DNA from: Nostoc sp. LEGE 12450
Lineage (GTDB): Bacteria; Cyanobacteriota; Cyanobacteriia; Cyanobacteriales; Nostocaceae
Reading direction: 5' to 3'
Assembly (NCBI RefSeq): GCF_015206895.1
Contig: NZ_JADEXU010000002.1
Span: forward strand, 42,377 to 106,376
DNA: 64,000 bases
Shown piece by piece: positions 54,989 through 63,988 of the stretch. The translations under genes were made by a program, and so were the position numbers. The notes below the pieces were generated by a model. That model was given only the letters and a program-made list of their open reading frames with translations, did not search any database and was not told the DNA's origin. The number at the start of each line of letters is the position of its first letter. The stretch's first letter is position 1.

Positions 54989-56986
54989 TTAGGTAGGGTT
55001 AGAACAACAGAACCAAGACAACAAAGTGGCGTAAAGCTTTAATGAAATTGGGTGGCGTTGGAACATCTGGTAAATTTCATCGGGTGATGCAGTTTCCACA
55101 CCTGGATTTTGCTGTGAAAGTCGCTGGATCAATTGAGTATGGCGGGTCAGTAAATCCGTCGGTTTGAGCATTGGAATTGTTGATGGAATGAAGCCGTCGG
55201 CATCGGGTATATGGGGTAATATCGTTGTGACAGTTGGCGAGGCAGAGGTGTAATTCTGTTCTTCAGTAGGGGCAATCACTGCACAATTTAAGGGAATCTG
55301 AATCCAGAATTCTGTGCCTTCACCTGGTTGAGAACGACACTTGAGCATTCCTCCATGTTTGTCTACAACAATTTGATAGCTGATTGCCATACCTAATCCG
55401 GTTCCCTTACCAATATCTTTTGTGGTGAAAAAGGGATCGTAAATGCGGTGAATAACCTCCTCCTTCATGCCTGGGCCATTGTCGGCAATTAGAATCACAA
55501 CCCACTGGCGATCGAGAACTTTGGTACGAATAGTGATTTGGGGAGTGGGGAGTGGAGAGTGAGGAGATGGCGGGACAAGGAGATGAGGTGAATGAGAATT
55601 TTTCCATTCCCCATTACTCATTGTCTCCTCCAAAGCATCAATGGCATTTGCCAGGATGTTCATAAACACCTGATTTAACTGTCCGGGATAGCATTCAATG
55701 GGGGGAAGTTTTGCATAGTCTTTGATGATTTCAATTGCCGGACGGTGAATATCTGCTTTCAGGCGATGGTGAAGAATCATTAGCGTTCCGTCGATACCAT
55801 CATGGATATTGACGGCTTTCATTTCGGATTCATCGTGGCGGGAGAAGTTTTTCAGGGATTGGACAATTTCTACGATGCGACCGGTGCCCAGTTTCATCGA
55901 ATCTAGCAGTTTGGGGAGATCCTGCATGATAAATTCCAGGTCTATATTGTCTAACTCTGATTCCAACTCTGGAGGGACAACAGGTAGGAATTTCTGATAG
56001 TTTTCCAATAGGTGTAATAAGTTTTGGGCGTATTCGGCAACATACTTTAAATTGCCGCAAATAAAGTTAAGCGGGTTGTTGATTTCGTGGGCAACTCCAG
56101 CAATAAGTTGTCCGAGACTGGACATTTTTTCGCTTTGGATTAACTGAGTTTGGGCCAATTGCAGCTCATGAAGAGCTTGCTGAAGCTTTTTTGTCTGAGC
56201 TTGTGCCTGAACTGCTGCTTGAGTGCTTTGCTCGTAAAGCAAAGCTTTATCAATGGCGATCGCTGTTTGAGAGGCAAAGATACTCACAAGTTTCAGGTGT
56301 TCGGCTTTGTATGATTCAGTTTTGGATGCCCCAATCGCGATCGCTCCCAGTACCCGCTCTTTGGCTCGTAACGGTACACAAATCATGGCGCTAACGTTTT
56401 TTTTCACCTCTAATCGAGGATCGGTTTGCACATCATTGATCAGTTCTGCCCGGTTGGATTGCACAATGTTGCCAATAATTCCCTTACCTAGTTCTGGCTG
56501 GCTATCGTTAAAAAAATCTCCAAATTCGGCAATGATTTCAAATACAGTTGCATCTGGACTCAAAAGCAGAATCATCCCCGCAGACGATTCAATTAATCGA
56601 CTTAATTCTTGAAGCACGAGTTGAGCAATCTGTCGCGTATCCAAACTTGTTGCGAGTTGAGTCGAGATATCGTCAAACAAATCAATTTCTTGGTATCGCT
56701 CTAGCAATTCTATGGCCAGTACTTTCTTCTCAGCTTCTTGTTTGGCCAATAATGAGAGCAAACTTGCAACTAGAGTTGCCTGTTCTCCTCCCACAACCCA
56801 ACCGATGATTTCTCCTGACATCTCGATTGGATATCGGTTTTCGGTAGTTTGCTCCCCAATGCTAAGTAGTTTTGTGCCGTCTACCAGTTCAACATCAATC
56901 GCAATGTTGAGTTGGTAGACTAAATTATGAAGGAGAGAAGGCAATTCTTTTTTGTTGAGAATCTTTCTGAGGCTAACTGGGGACAT
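54989..56986 (-). CDS. GAF-domain sensor histidine kinase
   Basis: A 665-residue kinase from ATG 56986 (GAGGTG just upstream). The N-terminal about 110 residues (LVYQLNIAIDVELVDGTKLLSIG...) are unassigned; a GAF domain follows (about 115-270; AGMILLLSPDATVFEIIAEFG...AMICVPLRAKERVLGAIAIGAS), then a HisKA box MSSLGQLIAGVAHEINNP and HATPase (NQVFMNILANAIDALEE, DNGPGMKEEV, GTGLGMAISYQIV). The kinase core resembles that of the 20110-25527 protein. A repeat-derived low-complexity insert lies in the ATPase domain. A 110-residue tail without a domain ends the protein. First gene of the phosphorelay operon. Confidence 0.9.
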   Translation of the reverse strand: MSPVSLRKILNKKELPSLLHNLVYQLNIAIDVELVDGTKLLSIGEQTTENRYPIEMSGEIIGWVVGGEQATLVASLLSLLAKQEAEKKVLAIELLERYQEIDLFDDISTQLATSLDTRQIAQLVLQELSRLIESSAGMILLLSPDATVFEIIAEFGDFFNDSQPELGKGIIGNIVQSNRAELINDVQTDPRLEVKKNVSAMICVPLRAKERVLGAIAIGASKTESYKAEHLKLVSIFASQTAIAIDKALLYEQSTQAAVQAQAQTKKLQQALHELQLAQTQLIQSEKMSSLGQLIAGVAHEINNPLNFICGNLKYVAEYAQNLLHLLENYQKFLPVVPPELESELDNIDLEFIMQDLPKLLDSMKLGTGRIVEIVQSLKNFSRHDESEMKAVNIHDGIDGTLMILHHRLKADIHRPAIEIIKDYAKLPPIECYPGQLNQVFMNILANAIDALEETMSNGEWKNSHSPHLLVPPSPHSPLPTPQITIRTKVLDRQWVVILIADNGPGMKEEVIHRIYDPFFTTKDIGKGTGLGMAISYQIVVDKHGGMLKCRSQPGEGTEFWIQIPLNCAVIAPTEEQNYTSASPTVTTILPHIPDADGFIPSTIPMLKPTDLLTRHTQLIQRLSQQNPGVETASPDEIYQMFQRHPISLKLYATLLSWFCCSNPT
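55536..55610. repeat. G/C-skewed repeat insertion inside kinase coding sequence
   Basis: The DNA here reads TGGGGAGTGGGGAGTGGAG on one side and CCATTCCCCATTACTCATTG on the other, the same composition as the intergenic elements near 51540 and 12545. It encodes NSHSPHLLVPPSPHSPLPTP in frame. The homologous region of the 20110-25527 kinase lacks it (the NSIDALDES...ITITTF link is shorter). Confidence 0.65.
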
Positions 56987-57341
56987 AAAACACCTCATAA
57001 GCAGCAAGTTGCAAATTAACCCCATTCAAGCAAATTGGGTGATTAATTTTATCAATGAAGACAGGAAATACAGGGCAGGATAGCGCAGCGTTAGCGAGTC
57101 CGCGTACTCCTACGGTGAAGCAAGCTACGCATTGCGTCTCGCAGAGAGCGTCGACAGGAGGAAAACCGCCCTCTCTGGAAAAGAGAGGAATTGTCATAAA
57201 AATCTAGGGATATAAGAATTTACTAATTAAGACTAGCTTTCCCACAAATCTTGGCGATTTAACAGTGAAGTTGAACATTAGCAAATACCTTTATAATTCG
57301 TTACAAAGGTATACTTCTGTTTGTGTAACTCGCTTATTTTT

Positions 57342-57394
57342 AGGGCTTACGCAAAGCCACATAACAGTAGGAGCAATTCATGAATTGCCCCTAC
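57342..57394 (+). repeat. Dispersed repeat, short copy 3
   Basis: A 53-bp relative of the 43759 and 49436 elements: it begins AGGGCTTACGCAAA and ends GAATTGCCCCTAC, but the central 70-bp core is missing. GTAGGAGCAATTCATGAATTGCCCCTAC is near-palindromic. The gap 56987-57499 also carries a dispersed GTCTCGCAGAGAGCG motif near 57137 and a hairpin at 57429. Confidence 0.65.
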
Positions 57395-57428
57395 CTGATA
57401 ATATATTTTTCTGAAAAGATAAATATCA

Positions 57429-57464
57429 TACCAAAATAAGCTGCGATCGCAACTTATTTTGGTA
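57429..57464 (-). terminator. Hairpin with HIP1 in the loop, after the hydroxylase gene
   Basis: A perfect 12-bp stem, TACCAAAATAAG with CTTATTTTGGTA, holds a 12-nt loop containing GCGATCGC. It lies 36 bp past the stop of the minus-strand gene at 57500. There is no clear U-run, so termination is plausible but not certain. Confidence 0.5.
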
Positions 57465-57499
57465 CTTTTAAAAAGTATTGAGATAATTAGCAGCTTCAG

Positions 57500-58000
57500 T
57501 TAGATCCGAGAGTAGCGAAAACGAAGTCTGAGTAACCGAAGCCAGCGTAACCACATTTGTGCAGGTTGTTCAAAGAATGTAAAAATATCACCGAAACCTA
57601 AATTAGTTTTGTGATGATGTAACCAGTGTCTCTCAGGAGTAGTAACAAATAAAATTTGGCATAAAATATTGATAGGCTTTGGAGTTTGCCAACCAAGTAC
57701 ACTTATGTGTCTCCACCATACATGAAACTGACCAAGCAGTAATCCCGAAATAACGCCAATGGGAGAGAAAGACCACAAGACTACTGCTATGAGTACATAA
57801 GGCAAAGCTCCTAAGATACCATCTAAAAGAACTTGGGGATTAAAAGTCAAAATAGCGTAGTGGCGGAAGTCTTTTTTCCAGGAGTGGTGCGTTTTTAAAT
57901 GAAGGCTACCAAAAACGTGCTCGGGTACATGGTAAATAAATGTAGAGAAAAAATCACCAAAAAACAGTAAGAACCAAGCAACAGCGATAGCCTCAAGCAT
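57500..58000 (-). CDS. Small fatty-acid-hydroxylase/sterol-desaturase-type protein
   Basis: A 166-residue membrane protein with histidine clusters of the FA_hydroxylase superfamily: HVPEH (24-28), HLKTHHSWK (34-42), HVWWRH (about 93-98) and ERHWLHHHKTNLGFGDIFTFFEQP. These would bind a di-iron centre. It has three to four hydrophobic helices. It is shorter than usual family members (200-300 residues), so it may form a minimal version. The substrate could be a carotenoid, fatty acid or sterol-like lipid. Single gene. Confidence 0.8.
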   Translation of the reverse strand: MLEAIAVAWFLLFFGDFFSTFIYHVPEHVFGSLHLKTHHSWKKDFRHYAILTFNPQVLLDGILGALPYVLIAVVLWSFSPIGVISGLLLGQFHVWWRHISVLGWQTPKPINILCQILFVTTPERHWLHHHKTNLGFGDIFTFFEQPAQMWLRWLRLLRLRFRYSRI

Positions 58001-58747
58001 TTGTACTCCTCAAGAATAGTTAAGAAAACTCCACAGAAAATATGCAAATGTCATGATGTCGGCGTAGACACCTGGTTTCCTCCATGCAAGCAGCATTTGT
58101 GCTTCTCATGAGTCTACGCTCCAGTGAATTTGGCTCAAAGTATATGTAATTGGATCAGTTGCAGTTTCATGAATCTCCAATCCTTAAATGCAGTAAACAG
58201 CAACTCCTAAGAACCTCCAGCTTGACTTCTAGCTCTGGGTTAATGGTAACTATACATCTAAAACCCGATTGGAATACAGTATTTTACCATAGTTACTACA
58301 CAATCTTCTTACTAAGGCATACAGCGTAGGCAAAGATTGAGTTAAAATTAGTACAAATTTAGGTTAAGGCTTTTTTGAAATTGTTAATTCCAAATTGATT
58401 GCAATTAAGTCTCAATGATGAATCTAATCAGAACCGCAGAAATAGGGATTTTACCAAAATAACCTGGGTCATCAAGGTGAGGAGAGTGAGTTTACAATTA
58501 AGTTGAGATATGGCAAAATTTGAACATCTAGAACTAACATGATTTTTCAGATAGAAGTGATGTAAAATTTACATTTAGACCCCTTAAATTAAATTTAAGT
58601 TTTCACTTATAAAAATTAGATAAATGCCTGTATTGGGCTCCAATAAAGCTAAAACTAGTCCTGACATTATGATCCTAATAATAGAAAAAATAACCCTGTT
58701 TTTTATAAGCGGGTTCGGGTGAGCTTCTGAGGCGAAATATCACTAGT

Positions 58748-59138
58748 CTAAGAGGATGTTTGAAAAGTCATTTTGTCAGTATCAAAAGTTTTAGACATCT
58801 CTAAATCACCCTTAAAAAAGGGGACTTTGATTCTGGTTCCCATCTTTTATAAGCTGTCCATTACCCGGATCTTTATTAACATTTGCGAGAGTATTAACTC
58901 AGGTTTTTATAACCCTGATTCGTTCGTTGTTCATTCTCAATAAAAACGCAGTTTTAGCGAGAAGATTAAAAGCGAATTTGTCAAGTCTGCCAAAGTTATC
59001 AATGTCTAAGATGGTTATAGAACATGGGTTTCAATATTGTAAAGAAAGATGTGGGTAACGCATAGCTTTGTAAGGGGGGTTAGGGGGGATCTAAAGTGTC
59101 TAAAGCCACAATGAAATACTTCTCAAATAACCTCTTAG
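58748..59138. repeat. 391-bp element with CTAAGAGG inverted ends
   Basis: Ends 58748-58767 and 59119-59138 are imperfect inverted repeats (about 16 of 20; CTAAGAGGATGTTTGAAAAG versus complement of CTTCTCAAATAACCTCTTAG). Inside are A/G-run patches (AAAAAAGGGGAC at 58815, GGGGGGTTAGGGGGG at 59079), but no transposase frame. It lies in the 1.3-kb region 58001-59301, which otherwise is AT-rich with a GTCTACG dyad near 58059-58118 and no gene; a 63-codon frame at 59100-59291 crosses the element end and is rejected. Confidence 0.6.
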
Positions 59139-59301
59139 CATATTGTCATATATCCCAATACAGTTCAGATAAGACCAAAACACTTGTAAAGATGGCGATT
59201 TATTGCGTCTCGAAAACCCAAAATTTTTGCCAGTAGCCCTTAACCCAAGCGTATTGCCATATATCCTAATTATTTTATAATTTAACAACAAAAAGAGTTT
59301 G

Positions 59302-59739
59302 ATGAGTAATTTATCTATAAAAGTTGCTGAAATCTCTCAAGATTTTCCTACAATTAAAGCAATTAGACAAGTAGTTTTTCAGGATGAGCAAAATGTAGAT
59401 CCTGCTTTAGAATTTGATGGCAAAGATGCAATATCTGAGCATTTAATTGCTTATTTAAATGAAAAATCTGTTGGTACTGCCAGAATTAGATATTTGCAAG
59501 ATAAAACTGCCAAGATAGAAAGGCTTGCGGTTTTATCTACAGCTAGAGGACAGGGTATTGGTACAAAAATTATGGAAAAGGCACTACAGGTTATAGCTAA
59601 AAAAAATATTACAGAAGTTGTAATTCATGCCCAAGAATATGTGAAAGATTTATACAAAAAACTGGATTTTGTAGAAGAGGGAGAAATATTTGAAGAAGCA
59701 AGCATTCGTCATGTAATAATGAGAAGGAAAATCTCATAG
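59302..59739 (+). CDS. GNAT family N-acetyltransferase
   Basis: A 145-residue acetyltransferase starting at ATG 59302. It has the ElaA/YitI-like pattern: IRQVVFQDEQNVDPALEFDGKD, SVGTARIRYL, KIERLAVLSTARGQGIGTKIM (acetyl-CoA loop R-G-Q-G-I-G), VVIHAQEYVKDLYKKLDFVEEGEIFEE. The substrate is probably a small amine or protein N-terminus. Single gene, convergent with the hybrid kinase. Confidence 0.9.
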   Translation: MSNLSIKVAEISQDFPTIKAIRQVVFQDEQNVDPALEFDGKDAISEHLIAYLNEKSVGTARIRYLQDKTAKIERLAVLSTARGQGIGTKIMEKALQVIAKKNITEVVIHAQEYVKDLYKKLDFVEEGEIFEEASIRHVIMRRKIS

Positions 59740-59847
59740 TCTAAATAATATAATATGTTTATTTTAATAAGTGGTAATCACAGCCTTTTACAATGATTTT
59801 TAAATACGAAACCACCTGACCAATAAACAAGAATATTTATAGTAAAA

Positions 59848-62064
59848 TTAGCTCAAATATCGCATCAGTAATGACTCTAGCTGGACTGTGCGGATTGGCT
59901 TAACCAGATAGTCATTAGCACTACCTGGTAACTTGTTAATTTCTTTTTCTATAGGTTCGCTCAAGGTCATTATTACAATTGGCGTATCTTTCCAAGAAGG
60001 CTTTTGTCTAAGGAGATTTAGCAAATTTAAGATACTAGTTTTTTTAGTTAGCTGGAAATCAAAAAAAACTAAATCTACTTGGAGACTTTGCACCTGTTTC
60101 AAAAAATCGTTTTCATTATCTATCCACTTGACTTTATAGCCAATTGACTGAAGATAGTCTTGCAAAACTGTTGCAGTTTTTTCCTCTTCTTCTATAAGTA
60201 AAATAGTTTTATTTTTGGGGATATCTGGGGAGGAGGATGAAGTCAACTCTTCTCCCTCATCTCCCTGATATTCCTCATTTTGTTCATTCTCGACTGCTTT
60301 CGAAAGTACAGGATTTGGTAAAAACAAAGTGAACTGACTGCCTTCTCCTAAAGTCGATTTAACAGTCACATCTCCACCATGCAAACGCGCTAGTTTGCGT
60401 GTTAAAGCTAGACCTAAACCAGTGCCTTCGTACTGCCGATTTAGTTGGCTATCAAGCTGTTTAAATGGTTCAAATAGAAATTGAAACTGATTTTGGTCTA
60501 TACCAATTCCAGTATCTGAAACCGTAAAGGTTATTCCTTGAGGTACTTTTTTCACTACCAGCGATACATCACCGGCTGGGGTAAATTTAATGGCATTGGT
60601 GAGCAGATTGAGTAGCATTTGCTTAATGCGCCGCTCATCAGCAATACAAATATCCTCTTGTAGGTCAATTTTGTAGGTGAGTTTTAACCCCTTTTCTGAG
60701 GCGCGATCGCGCACTGTCCAGATGGCATAATTACATAAATCTGATACTAGTAAAGGTGACAGTAAAAGTTCTTCTTTGCCTGCTTCTACCTTCGATAAAT
60801 CAAGGATATCGTTAATCAGTGCCAGCAAATGCTCACCACTACTATATATACAACTTACATATTCGTTCTGCTTTTCATTGAGAGAGCCAACTATTTCTTG
60901 TTGCAGTAACTGTGACAAGCCCATAATCGCATTAAGAGGTGTTCGCAACTCGTGGCTCATGGTTGCTAAAAATTCAGTTTTTGCCCGACTAGCAGCTTCT
61001 GCTGCTTCTTGAGAGGCACGTAGTTTCAATTCTGTTTCCTTGCGTTCAGTAATATCCTCAATCATCGCTAGAAAAAACTCAGGTTCACCATTGCTGTCTG
61101 GTATAACAGAAACAGAGATATGAGTCCAAACTAGGCTACCATCTTTATGCAAGCATCGTCTTTCCATCTCAATACGATGTTTATCGACAGCCTGTTCCTC
61201 AATTTCAGAGAGTTGGAAGCCGAATTTTGAAGTTTTCCCTAAGTTTTTGCCAATTTCTGACACCAGTTGTTTGTAAAGTTTTAAATCTCCCTTTTGTATA
61301 GAAATGTAATCTGTAAAGCGCTTACCGTATAGTTCTTCTCGGCTGTATCCTAAAATCTCGCAAAGTACCGGGTTAGTATCGACTATCTGCGCTTTCATAT
61401 CTATAAGTCCAATGCCAATAGAAGAACGTTCAAAAATTGCCCGAAATTTCGCCTCACTCTGTCGTAGTGCTTCCTGTACCATGTTTCGCTCGCTTGCTTC
61501 TATAGCCAAGGTTACGAAATCTGCAATCGAGCCAGCAAAAGTTTCTTCTTCTAAAGTCCATTGACGAAGTTCACCTATGTGTTCGTGGCACACTACGCCT
61601 ACCAACCGACCCTCTAGCCAAATCGGTGCATCCAGAAGGGATGTGATGCCTAAAACACAAAGATAAGGCTCGGATAATTCTTGGGTTCTTGTATCGTTTC
61701 TGGCATCATTTGCGGCAATGGTACGTTCTTCTTCTAATGCCTGGAAATAAGCTGGATAATTTTCTTGTGAAAGCGAGTTACCAAAGCTATGCTCCTTAGT
61801 GTTTACATCATATAAATCGATGCATTCAATTTTTGAGCGTTCTTCATTATATAACCACACCCCAACTCGCTTGACTAAGAGCGTCTGAGCAGCAGTTTCT
61901 GTAATCTCTCTCAATACTGCATTAAGATTGCCTTGTTGAAATGTCTTGCTTCTTGCCAGTTGCACTAATGTCTGGCTTTGTTTTCGACGACTATTTTCTC
62001 TGATTTGTAAAGCCTCTTGGGACTGATTTTGCTCTGTAATATCTCTAGCTGACACCACCTGCAT
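59848..62064 (-). CDS. Hybrid histidine kinase, N-terminal PAS domain decayed
   Basis: A 738-residue hybrid kinase beginning in the last strand of a PAS domain (MQVVSARDITEQ). It contains a GAF domain (about 50-195), a PAS/PAC (about 200-340), HisKA (ATMSHELRTP), HATPase (NLLTNAIKFT, GTGLGLALTRKL) and a C-terminal receiver with acidic patch, D (FFDFQL) and K (YLVKPI). The coding sequence for the rest of the first PAS domain continues upstream but is interrupted by an in-frame TGA (62074-62076) and a frameshift at 62131. The TGA overlaps a GAGGT site 6 nt before ATG 62064, so translation could restart. Confidence 0.85.
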   Translation of the reverse strand: MQVVSARDITEQNQSQEALQIRENSRRKQSQTLVQLARSKTFQQGNLNAVLREITETAAQTLLVKRVGVWLYNEERSKIECIDLYDVNTKEHSFGNSLSQENYPAYFQALEEERTIAANDARNDTRTQELSEPYLCVLGITSLLDAPIWLEGRLVGVVCHEHIGELRQWTLEEETFAGSIADFVTLAIEASERNMVQEALRQSEAKFRAIFERSSIGIGLIDMKAQIVDTNPVLCEILGYSREELYGKRFTDYISIQKGDLKLYKQLVSEIGKNLGKTSKFGFQLSEIEEQAVDKHRIEMERRCLHKDGSLVWTHISVSVIPDSNGEPEFFLAMIEDITERKETELKLRASQEAAEAASRAKTEFLATMSHELRTPLNAIMGLSQLLQQEIVGSLNEKQNEYVSCIYSSGEHLLALINDILDLSKVEAGKEELLLSPLLVSDLCNYAIWTVRDRASEKGLKLTYKIDLQEDICIADERRIKQMLLNLLTNAIKFTPAGDVSLVVKKVPQGITFTVSDTGIGIDQNQFQFLFEPFKQLDSQLNRQYEGTGLGLALTRKLARLHGGDVTVKSTLGEGSQFTLFLPNPVLSKAVENEQNEEYQGDEGEELTSSSSPDIPKNKTILLIEEEEKTATVLQDYLQSIGYKVKWIDNENDFLKQVQSLQVDLVFFDFQLTKKTSILNLLNLLRQKPSWKDTPIVIMTLSEPIEKEINKLPGSANDYLVKPIRTVQLESLLMRYLS

Positions 62065-62213
62065 TACTTGACCTCAAGAAGAAATAATTTTGCCTTCCAG
62101 TTCTACGCAAAAAGTAGAACCGTCTTTGTATAACTACAATTACTTGGTATGGTTTTTCATAACCGGAAAGTATATTTTTTATAATCCAATTTTTATAATT
62201 CTAGATAAGGATT
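62065..62213 (-). pseudogene. Degraded PAS-domain coding sequence
   Basis: Minus-strand codons still spell NYKNWIIKNILSGYEKPYQVIVV, then after a one-base shift at 62131 YKDGSTFCVELEGKIISS-stop-GQVMQVVSARDIT, a standard PAS core split over two frames. A TAG just before 62213 ends the readable part. It is the lost N-terminus of the 59848-62064 kinase. The remaining 62214-62608 contains no gene; a 61-codon frame at 62398 lacks support. Confidence 0.82.
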
Positions 62214-62608
62214 TCCAAAATAGATATTGCTAATCAGTTTTATTACTTTATGCCAGTAATTTTTGCCAGGGGATAATTAGCATTTATAGTAATTTTACTA
62301 TCAAGTAATTTCACACAAATATTAAGTAGTATAGTGTTTTGATTTAGGAAGTAGGGAGTGGTGTAGTTTAATTACTTGAAAAGGGCTGTAAGTCAATTTG
62401 TTGGTTAGTGTTAATATTAATTCATTTTTTTTGAACTGTACAAAATCAAGCTTGCTGAGGCAATGGGGCATAAGCCCTAAGTTCTGGAGCAACTTCACAG
62501 ATAATCTATATGATTACCAAAACACCGTTGATTCCCCTAGAGAAAGATACTTAATGACTAAAATTTTGAGAATATTAAGGTAATGCGAGCTTTTATGGAG
62601 GTGGAGCG

Positions 62609-63535
62609 ATGACGGTTAGTAATGTGAGAATTGTTTCCCTGATTCCCGGTGGAACAGAGATTTTAGCGGCACTAGGATTGGTTAATGCTATTGTGGGGCG
62701 ATCGCACGAATGTGATTACCCTCCAGAAATCCTCGATCGCCCCGTTTGTACCCAAGCACGCTTAGACTCTAATGCCTCCAGCAGCCAAATTAACGATGAG
62801 GTGAACGATTTATTACAATCTGCTCTCAGTATTTATGAAATCAAAACTGATGTTTTAGAGCAGTTGCAGCCTACTCACATTCTCACTCAAGACCAGTGTG
62901 ATGTTTGCGCTGTTAGCTTAGACGAAGTTGAAAAGGCAGTTGCCACACTCATTGACAGTAAACCGCAGATTATTTCTTTACAACCCAATATTCTCCAAGA
63001 TATTTGGGCTGATATTGAGCGAGTTGGTAATGCCTTCGAGGTAGACTCAGTAAAAGTCTTAGAAAACTTAGAAGCTCGCGTCAAAATTTGTCAGCAAAGA
63101 ATCCAAGGACTTTCTTTAAATGAACAGCCTACTGTTGCCTGTATCGAGTGGACTGATCCTTTGATGGTTGCCGCCAATTGGATTCCTGAATTAGTTAACT
63201 TGGCAGGAGGACAGTCTCTATTTTGTTGTACAGGTCAGCCTTCTCCTATCTTGCCGTGGGAAACACTATTAACAACTGATCCAGATGTCATTGTTTTTAT
63301 GCCTTGTGGCTTTGATTTAAATCGCACTCGCCAAGAAGCCAAATTGTTAACTCAACGTCCAGAGTGGGAAAAACTACACGCTATGCAAGCTGGTAGGGTC
63401 TACATCACTGATGGCAATTCTTACTTTAATCGTCCAGGACCACGACTGGTAGATTCTCTAGAAATTTTGGCTGAAATTTTGCATCCCGAAATTTTCCAAT
63501 ACGGCTACAAAGGAACGGCTTGGGAACTTTCGTAA
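62609..63535 (+). CDS. Cobalamin-binding-type (BtuF-like) periplasmic-fold protein
   Basis: A 308-residue protein with GGAGG just before the ATG. It has the BtuF/TroA helical-linker fold: RIVSLIPGGTEILAALGLVNAIVGRSHECDYP, HILTQDQCDVCAVSLDEVEKAV, a long linker helix, VACIEWTDPLMVAANWIPELVNLAGGQ and RVYITDGNSYFNRPGPRLVDSLEILAEIL. The SHECDYP and QDQC.VC motifs are typical of the cobalamin-binding cytosolic-looking branch. There is no signal peptide, so it may not act as a periplasmic receptor. No transporter lies nearby. Confidence 0.83.
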   Translation: MTVSNVRIVSLIPGGTEILAALGLVNAIVGRSHECDYPPEILDRPVCTQARLDSNASSSQINDEVNDLLQSALSIYEIKTDVLEQLQPTHILTQDQCDVCAVSLDEVEKAVATLIDSKPQIISLQPNILQDIWADIERVGNAFEVDSVKVLENLEARVKICQQRIQGLSLNEQPTVACIEWTDPLMVAANWIPELVNLAGGQSLFCCTGQPSPILPWETLLTTDPDVIVFMPCGFDLNRTRQEAKLLTQRPEWEKLHAMQAGRVYITDGNSYFNRPGPRLVDSLEILAEILHPEIFQYGYKGTAWELS

Positions 63536-63540
63536 AGAAG

Positions 63541-63568
63541 AATTCAGGAGTCAGAATTCAGGAGTCAG
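63541..63568. repeat. Two tandem 14-mers downstream of the BtuF-like gene
   Basis: AATTCAGGAGTCAG occurs twice in tandem (63541-63554, 63555-63568); a third partial copy (AGGAGTCAG) is at about 63598. Typical short cyanobacterial intergenic repeat; no function is visible. Confidence 0.7.
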
Positions 63569-63685
63569 AATGGGCTAAACCTTAGCTATCCGCTAACAGG
63601 AGTCAGTATGAATTAGAGTCCGGTGGCGTTTTAACTCCATCCCTTCATGGGTAGAGTCTTCTGAATTCTCTCTTCTGAATCTTTT

Positions 63686-63988
63686 TTATGGTGTTTCTTC
63701 AGAATCCGCCGATGGTTCATTGTTAAATAACAGCAAGCGTGCAGCAAGGATGGCAAATCCGATCGCAGCGATCGCTTTTAACAAACGTGTAGGTAATAAT
63801 TCGGCTACTGCTCCCCCTGCTAATGCCCCCAACAGGCTAGTCAACAGCAATGCGCCTGCTGCACCAAAAAATACTGCACGCGGAGAATTTGAACGCCCTG
63901 AAAGTGCGATCGCTGCTAGCTGACTTTTGTCACCCAATTCTGATAAAAAAACTGTAATAAAGCTCAGTCCTAAGAGATGCCAATCCAT
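63686..63988 (-). CDS. TMEM165/GDT1-family (UPF0016) half transporter
   Basis: A 100-residue membrane protein with three helices (about 5-25, 40-62, 70-87). The first helix carries E17-L-G-D20-K-S, the defining E-x-G-D-[KR]-[ST] motif of the Gdt1 family, which moves Mn2+ or Ca2+ across membranes. Two such repeats make a full transporter; this gene has only one, so it would pair with itself or with a half protein encoded beyond 64000. It ends with an acidic tail. Confidence 0.83.
   Translation of the reverse strand: MDWHLLGLSFITVFLSELGDKSQLAAIALSGRSNSPRAVFFGAAGALLLTSLLGALAGGAVAELLPTRLLKAIAAIGFAILAARLLLFNNEPSADSEETP

Noticed and set aside
56973..57197. 74-codon minus-strand frame upstream of the GAF kinase
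   Set aside because: It contains a dispersed repeat and overlaps the kinase start; no domain recognised.
59100..59291. 63-codon minus-strand frame
   Set aside because: It crosses the end of an inverted-repeat element and has no ribosome-binding site.
62398..62583. 61-codon plus-strand frame before the BtuF-like gene
   Set aside because: AT-rich, no ribosome-binding site, and its sequence looks random.
62214..62608. Cobalamin riboswitch upstream of the BtuF-like gene
   Set aside because: No B12-box-like conserved sequence or suitable hairpin was found.
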